From Ascochyta rabiei (taxonomy: Eukaryota; Ascomycota; Dothideomycetes; Pleosporales; Didymellaceae): a stretch of 64,000 nt of DNA. Made by a program: the position numbers and the translations under genes. This document shows positions 57,699-64,000 of this stretch, in pieces (position 1 is the stretch's first letter; each line of letters starts with the position of its first letter). The notes under the pieces are model-generated. The model was not told the origin of the DNA. It saw only the letters and a list, made by a program, of their open reading frames with translations, and made no database searches. The stretch covers positions 1,100,001 through 1,164,000 of the forward strand of contig NC_082411.1 of the NCBI RefSeq assembly GCF_004011695.2, written 5' to 3'.

Positions 57699-60600
57699 GC
57701 TGCGAGTGAGAGAGTAGCAAAGTCCTCCTAGGTCCAGTCAAGGCCTCGAGGACGGAGAAGTGAATCCTGGGGAAAAAGAAAGGATCCAAGGGGTTTGAGC
57801 AGTTGCAGCAAGAGCAGTACGGTATAGTTATCCAAACACGGTTAGGTCGGGTGACCTGGGGCAGAAGAGGTAAGGGAAAGAGGATGTGGTGGAGGTGTTG
57901 GAAGGGCGGAGAGAGCAACGATGTAGTACGTTTGACTTTTGGCAAGGAACGTGTAGGAGCGGGTAGTAGAAGTAGTAGTAGCAGCAGCAGTAGTGGTGGT
58001 AGTGGTGGTGGGTGTGTTCGAGCCGGTGGATGGGTGGTGGCCGGGTATGAGGCGGGATATGATGTATGTTCAGCGAGCACGGCTGGGCAGCAGTGATAAA
58101 GATTGCGCGCAGAGGAGGGCCCTGTCAGCTATTGGCTTATGAGACGCCCCAGTTTTCCGTAAATATAGGGAAGGATGAGCCTGGGAGCGGCGCTATGACG
58201 AAGAAGGATGGGCCTACAGGCCGGCTGCAGTCCATCAGCGACGCATGCCATGGCCGGCACGCAGACGGGCGCGCACTAAAACACTGAAGACCCACTAGCG
58301 TGCAGGGAGGCAAAAGTGAGGGAGGGCAGTGTGAGTCCGTCTTTACCGTGTGCGCTCTAGTGGCGACGGTCATGCAGCCACCGAGGCCTTGTTCTTGACT
58401 CAGGTGAATCATGCCTCTGAGTCCACAGCCCGCTGGGCGGCTGTGGGCAGCAGCGAATCAGCAGCGCGTCACTAGGGCCACGGTGACACACCCACGACGG
58501 CTCAACACACGCGCAGTCTGGGGTTTGACGCTCGAATTGCAGCAGGTTCGAGGCACCAGAGCGAGAGGGTGCAGCAGACGATGCGCCAGATGGGCAGCGG
58601 ACCGGCGCCGTGTGTGGCGGCAGTGCAGTGCAGTGCAGTGAGCGAGTGCACTGCACCGGACCACTCCCTCTCCGTGCTTTGTCCTCTGGAGCCTGCACAA
58701 GCGCTCGTCAGCCCACAGGAAGAAGACGTTTTCAAAGGGCGACGACAGCGATCTTGTCCAAGCCTCGCGTTGCACACGACACTGGCTGCCATGATTCGTT
58801 GCCCCTGACGAGTGTGTGCGGACAGCCACGGTCAAAAACAAGCGCGCCTCGCCCCAACCAGAAGGCTGAGGATCGAAAACGATGCCGCAGCCGGTTAGCG
58901 CGGGTGGGAGACGTGGTCAAGCTCGCGAAAGCTTACGACGTCTCGTGTGCACAGCGCGCAGCGTGCACGGCCGGCGTTCGATAGCCTCTGCCCTCGCTGG
59001 CTGCGTGTCCATGTCGAGGTGCACTGTGACGCATCCGGCCGGCACCGTCGACGATCCTGCAACGCCTGCGGCGGAGCTTGGAACGCGAAAGTTTCTGTTT
59101 GATCTTCTGCCCGTCGACGCTGGCGCCGACGCCGACAGGGTGTGCTCAAACTTCAAAGACGGCATTGATGACGGTCGCCTGCCACCCTGCCCAGGGCTGC
59201 TTTGGGTTTCGTGTTGGTGGAGCAACGCGCTCGCGGGCGGTGCGCTTCCCACCATCGCTGCCCTCCAATTTGGTTCCCGCAATTGTTGAACAAGGCCGAG
59301 CTGGCTCGAACATTTGCAGCGCCAAAAAGCGTTGGCGATGACACATGGCAGTTGGGGCCCGATTGGCACGCAGCCACCACCCACCACTCGTCCAAAGTTC
59401 GAAACCTTGTCGTGCTGGGCGTCGCCCTACATGTGCCTAACCGCCCATTGGCCTCCCAATATATTGTCAATCGCCGCTGACTAACGCCCCCCCCCCTCCA
59501 AGACAAGCCTTCGTGCCTTCCATTGGCCGCCTGGCGCAAGTGGCGCGCCAGAAGCCGCTGGCTTTTCCAGACCTTCACGCCTGGCGAATGATGTCGGAGA
59601 TTATTTAGGATATGCAGCCAGTCACAATGTTGGGTGTGGAGGGAGCCAACCACTTGTTTCATTCGACTGACGGTCTTGTGACCTGGGAGTCACCGCCTCG
59701 CCAGCCCTCTCACTCTCTCACACCGGCCTCGTTGTCTGATTCGCAAGCAGAAACGAGAAACGATTGCGCAATGTCCGTGGCGCCAACCTCGCAGAGAACT
59801 GCTTCGCCTGTGGCAGGCAGCAGCACCAGCAGCACCGGCACCGTGTCTGACAGCCATGGTGAGGTCTGGAAGGCGCCCAGGATCGAGCACAGAACGGGCT
59901 TCGTCGCCTCGTATCGCCCACCCGTTGGCAAGGTACACGACCGCGCTTGTCCGCAGAGAGACCGTCTCCACTAGGGTCGGGGCCAGACTACGGGACATGC
60001 GCGAGCGAAGGCAGCCGTCGAAGAACCTGCATCGTTTTTCTCTTCTTTTTGCTCTCCGCCGTCATCCGTGCACACGCACTGATCAGCCAAGCTGGCCTTC
60101 CCGTAGCTAAAAGTTGCGAACGGGAGTCTGTGAGCGAAGGGGACCGACGATCACATCTGAGCGAAATTGCTACCGGCAACCTCTGTCACGCTGGCGCATG
60201 CATCACGCCTTGAACGGCACTGGTTCCATGAACATGTTGTCGAGCCCACAGCTTGGTCTGCCTAGCGAGCGGTTCGTCCTTGGTCGTCCAGACGATGCAT
60301 GCACTCCATTTGCCGCTCTCATCAGCTCAACGCAATCTTCTCAACAGCCATCTGCTGCACGGAAGCGGCGCAAAGGCTCGTTTGTCCAAGTTTCTTTTCC
60401 TCTGGCCGCCTGCTCGACTGCCGCTGCCCAGCTCATCGTGCGCCTGAGGTGCGAAGTGGTCGCCTCGATTCAGGGCCTGCATACACCGGTGGGTAACGGG
60501 CTGGACAGGCCCTCCCCACAAGCAGCGGAGTCGTTGCTGTCAGACTAGGTACACCCTTCACCGCTGCTTTGCTTGTCTCTGGTTGGCACACACCAGCCCT

Positions 60601-63600
60601 TCACTTTGCTTCGCCCTCATCACGGCTGCCACCTGTCCCATCTTCCAAGCCAGGCTATCGTTATCGATATGCCCCTCGACGCCCCGCCATCGCCATCTCC
60701 ATCTGCACCTCTTCCAACTAACGACAACCGTTCGAGCAAGGGACACTACGCCCTGGTCCAATCAACCAGTCTGCAGCCATCGTGATCACCCACAGCATAC
60801 GCAACGTGGCGCCGTCCGAGCCAAGGACAGACGGCTCCATCAGCGCTATGGGCCAACAATCATCTCTGGTGCGGCAGACCAAGCGCTTCTTGCGCTGCTT
60901 CCAGACCTTGAGGTTCCACATGAATGGCAAGCTTGCTGACGAATGATGCACTCACGATATTCCTACTGGCGCCAGATGTGTGTTACGTCCAACGCATGCA
61001 CGTACTCCGGCGTACGAGTACTCTTCGTTCAATACGCTCAACAATAGTCGGTCAACGATCCTCAGCTGTGACTTTCCTCTTTCACGTCCACCTGCAATCT
61101 CAAGTGCCGTCTACTTGTAATTCACACTAGCTACTCGACCCGGAATGGGCACGATCAGACCCCAACCGTTTCGCAGCTTTACACGAGACGCATGGGCCAG
61201 CCCGTCGAAACTGTAACGGCACGGTAGACAAGCCCAGGCAGATGGATCTTGCGACATCATTCCACAGGCTGACTACTTGCTGCACGAGCGGCAAGTCTCG
61301 CGAGCACAAGTCCAGACGCTCTATTCATGGCCTTGAGGCGAAGAAACATGAGTGGGCCTTCGACAGTACTGCATGATCGTCTGTCACTTTGTAACCGATC
61401 CTGAGGCTTGGTCAGGTTCGACTTGGCACGTTGACCGCTTGGAGAACAGCAGGGTGGAAGTCGGATCTCTGGATGCCCATGTCCTGACATCTCGACGGGA
61501 TGCACATGCGAGACAAGACCGTCAGACGAGCTTACTTTGGCGACGACCGTGTGGTAAGTTCAGCAAGCGGTCTCACCATGCTGCGCCTAGTTGGTACACA
61601 TCGCCGGCAGCCGAATTCTTTTGCACACTGTCAGCCACAATCGCTTGCTGCCGTGGTTCATCTTGGTTCGCATCCTCCTGACTCGGTCCATCTCCCGACT
61701 GTCTGGGTTGGTGTAGAGTTACTTCGTTGCCCGAGAAACGCTATCCAATTGTCCATGGTGATGAGAGGGACGATTCGCGCTCGCGTTGGCTGTTCACCGA
61801 TTGTCTTGAACCAGAGGTCATCTCTTGTGGCTCAGCTCCTACATTGCTATCGCTATACAGTGTGCTCGTAGAACGTCCAGCAAGCACATCGAGCACCGCT
61901 CAAGGCTGTGAGAACTGCCAGTACGGGGTTTCCGCTTCAGTGTGTTCGGACCGGTTTGGGCAGCTGCCCAACGACTCCTTGGGTCTAAAAGTACACATCA
62001 GCCAGGTATCTAGTAGCTCCAGTGCAGCCTCTTGAGACACCTGGGAGACAGTGGTGTCCAAGAAGGTCGCAAGCAAAGACTTTTTCAGCAGAAACATGTC
62101 TCTTGAGTGACAGCATCTATCACAAGCAAGATTCCAGAAAACAAACACTGCACCAATCCCAAACGCTCAAGGCTTATACCAACAACACCACCTACCAGCA
62201 GCACCCACAGCGCGCCTCACGATCAGCACTTCTCCATGCACTACCCCTGTCAAGGAGCCTACAAATAGCTACGGATCCTGTGCTAACCGCCTCGCCAGTC
62301 GCCCATCAGGTCGCCCATTAGGTCCCCGTTTATGCCGTCCATATCTATCGGCGCGAACCAAAATATGGATCATGAAACATGACACCGCAAGATGGAGTTG
62401 GTAGTGCGGCGCAGCACTGTGGATGCTGACATGACGAGGTGGGCGGCAATGAGGTTGGGCGCCTAGGTTGGACATTACGAACTGCCTCACGGTGCGTCTC
62501 GGAGTTGGGCAAGGCGGCGCCTGGGACGTATACGGAATGAGAGCATGTTGAGTTGTGCTGTATCGCAGACCTTGGGCGGAAATGAACACCTCCCTCAGAT
62601 AAGAGAGAATATCTCAGGAAAGCATGACCAGCATCTAGTACCGCTATTTGGAAGTGGCGAGAATGTTGCTTGCATGGTCAGCTTGTTATTCAGGGTGTGA
62701 CTGGTACTGGTGTCTTTGCTCTGTAAGATATCACAGTCACCAAAAGTGTACACACGGGAATCAGTACCACTGACAAGTTCGACTGTCCCTCATCCTCTCC
62801 CGTGACCATTTCCAGTCTCGCAGCATCTGTCACACCATATTCAACCATCCTCCCCTCTCGTCACCTCACCCCGAGTCTGCATCCATCACCACCGCTTACT
62901 CGCAACGTCCCCGCCTCGTTCTTTCGCCAACCCGATCCGCATTCCATGGCACAGGCGCAACAGCCAGTGCAACAATCGCAAGCAGAGAAAACGTCCAGCC
63001 CACGCCCAGCTGCTCGAGCAATCGGTTCGAAAGCAGCAGTGCTGAACGGCCTAGAATCGACCGAAAGAGCGTGCTTGCTGCTGCGCCAGACGCCGAGTGT
63101 AGGGCGTAGCCAACGCGAGCCAACGACTCTGCAAAGTGAAGGAATCGCAGAGGCGTGTACAGTTGTTCGCTGAAGGAAGGCAGACGTGCAATGCAGCAAC
63201 ACGGCAACGCGACTCGGAACAACCCATAGACTCGCGACCATCCAACGCACAGCCTTCCGAGCGGTGCAGATCCACCAGCACCCACCCAGCCTCGACGATC
63301 GGCCAGGAATCGCTCATCGCCAGCACTGCGTATCCCGGCCCCTCGTCGCCCATCCCGGCACTGGCCACCACGCGAGCCAGTGTCTCGCCCGCGATGCCTG
63401 GGTGCACAGCCCCGATTTGTCCCAGCGGCCCTGCGCAGTCAGCGGAGGGGCTTCTCTGCGCATCGTCGGGTAGGCCTCGCCCCGTGTCAGACGTAGTGGC
63501 TGCGTGGATTTGGGTTTTCCCTTCTCACCACGGCACGGCACAGCGTTGCTGGATAGAGTGGCTGAACAAGCGAGATACTCGACGACAAGACAAGTGGGTA

Positions 63601-64000
63601 CCTGTCGCACTTCCTCGCTGATGCGTGTGGCCAGTGATACTACTGGGTGTAGCACAGTCCGGGAAAAGGGGACGAGAGTTTTAGAAAGAAAAAAAAGCCT
63701 TGTAGGTGCTGGAAGCTATGATGATAGCAAACAGTGACTTCCTAGGCTCGAGGCATGGTGACGTGCCACTCTCTTTACTTGTTGACTGTCGCAGGGCTGA
63801 TGGGTATGCGAACCATTGCGCTACAAGAGGTAACCTTTCAGTCATGTGTGAATTGCATGTGAGTGCACTGGGTCGGATGCCTAGACCATTTGAGGCAGCC
63901 ATGTACAATTTTCGCTGCTTTGCTCGGGTAACATGAGAACAAAACCTTCCACTACACTGATGTACTAAAAACGAATGGCGCCCGCTAATCGCAGTCGGAT
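57699..64000. other. 6.3 kb without a defensible gene
   Basis: 5' flank of the kinase with a trinucleotide tract (57962-58012), then about 6 kb of short overlapping ORFs on both strands with no recognised domain or clean splice-linked reading frame. A plus-strand frame from ATG 62946 (MAQAQQPVQQSQAEKTSS, 76 codons) is the least unlikely small gene. No transposon ends, tRNA or rRNA are seen. Confidence 0.45.
57962..58012. repeat. Trinucleotide tract (gta/gca/ggt)n
   Basis: Runs of gta, gca and ggt triplets over about 50 bp in the upstream region of the kinase gene. Confidence 0.85.

Noticed and set aside
63770..63840. tRNA-like stretch on the minus strand (TAGCGCAATGG, A-box-like)
   Set aside because: There is no T-arm with GTTCRANNC, and acceptor and anticodon stems do not pair.

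Overview
This window is nuclear DNA of a filamentous ascomycete, most likely a dothideomycete. The signs are small introns (mostly 43-70 nt) with GTRNGT-type donors, CTRAC-type branch sites and YAG acceptors, a gene every 2-4 kb on both strands, and families typical of such fungi: a fungal EF-hand MscS channel, a Gds1 winged-helix protein, Oms1, Sip5, a Ran1-type kinase, a Crd2-like metallothionein and a fungal_trans regulator. I see no rRNA, convincing tRNA, CRISPR array or intact transposon, and no secondary-metabolite backbone gene.

Layout. 0-7 kb: a truncated unrecognised gene, the SR140/U2SURP splicing factor, an unrecognised nuclear-looking protein, a Dpi35/HDHD3-like HAD hydrolase and dolichol-phosphate mannosyltransferase DPM1. 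7-14.5 kb: a low-complexity ORF, ribosomal protein S28, a DUF2235 hydrolase and a Gds1-like protein. 14.5-17 kb is repeat-rich with no supported gene. 17-23.4 kb: Oms1 methyltransferase, an FAD amine oxidase and a mechanosensitive channel. 23.4-28.2 kb is nearly empty apart from small ORFs. 28.2-35.1 kb: Sip5, the PLP-homeostasis protein YggS/PLPBP and a BTB gene with a broken reading frame. 36.4-44.1 kb: a transcription factor with half a zinc cluster, a frame-broken orphan gene, a NADAR N-glycosidase-like protein and AP-2 alpha-adaptin. 44.9-51.4 kb is the densest part: Crd2-like metallothionein, an SmgGDS-like armadillo protein, DPM3, an OXLD1-like mitochondrial protein and a coiled-coil protein. 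51.4-56.3 kb holds spliced coding fragments I cannot assign. 56.3-57.7 kb is a Ran1/Ksp1-type kinase. 57.7-64 kb has no gene I can defend.

How the genes relate. Most are unlinked housekeeping functions: splicing, translation, endocytosis, dolichol-linked mannosylation and mitochondrial biogenesis. DPM1 and DPM3, catalytic and anchoring subunits of one ER enzyme, lie 41 kb apart; DPM2 was not seen. Several genes form head-to-head pairs with 81-360 bp between start codons, suggesting shared promoters. Exon joins were derived by hand from splice signals and reading-frame continuity, and most close exactly in frame. I found no clearly new multi-gene system. The most unusual items are the half zinc cluster, the two frame-broken genes, the two alternative in-frame introns in DPM1 and the orphan exon cluster near 53 kb.
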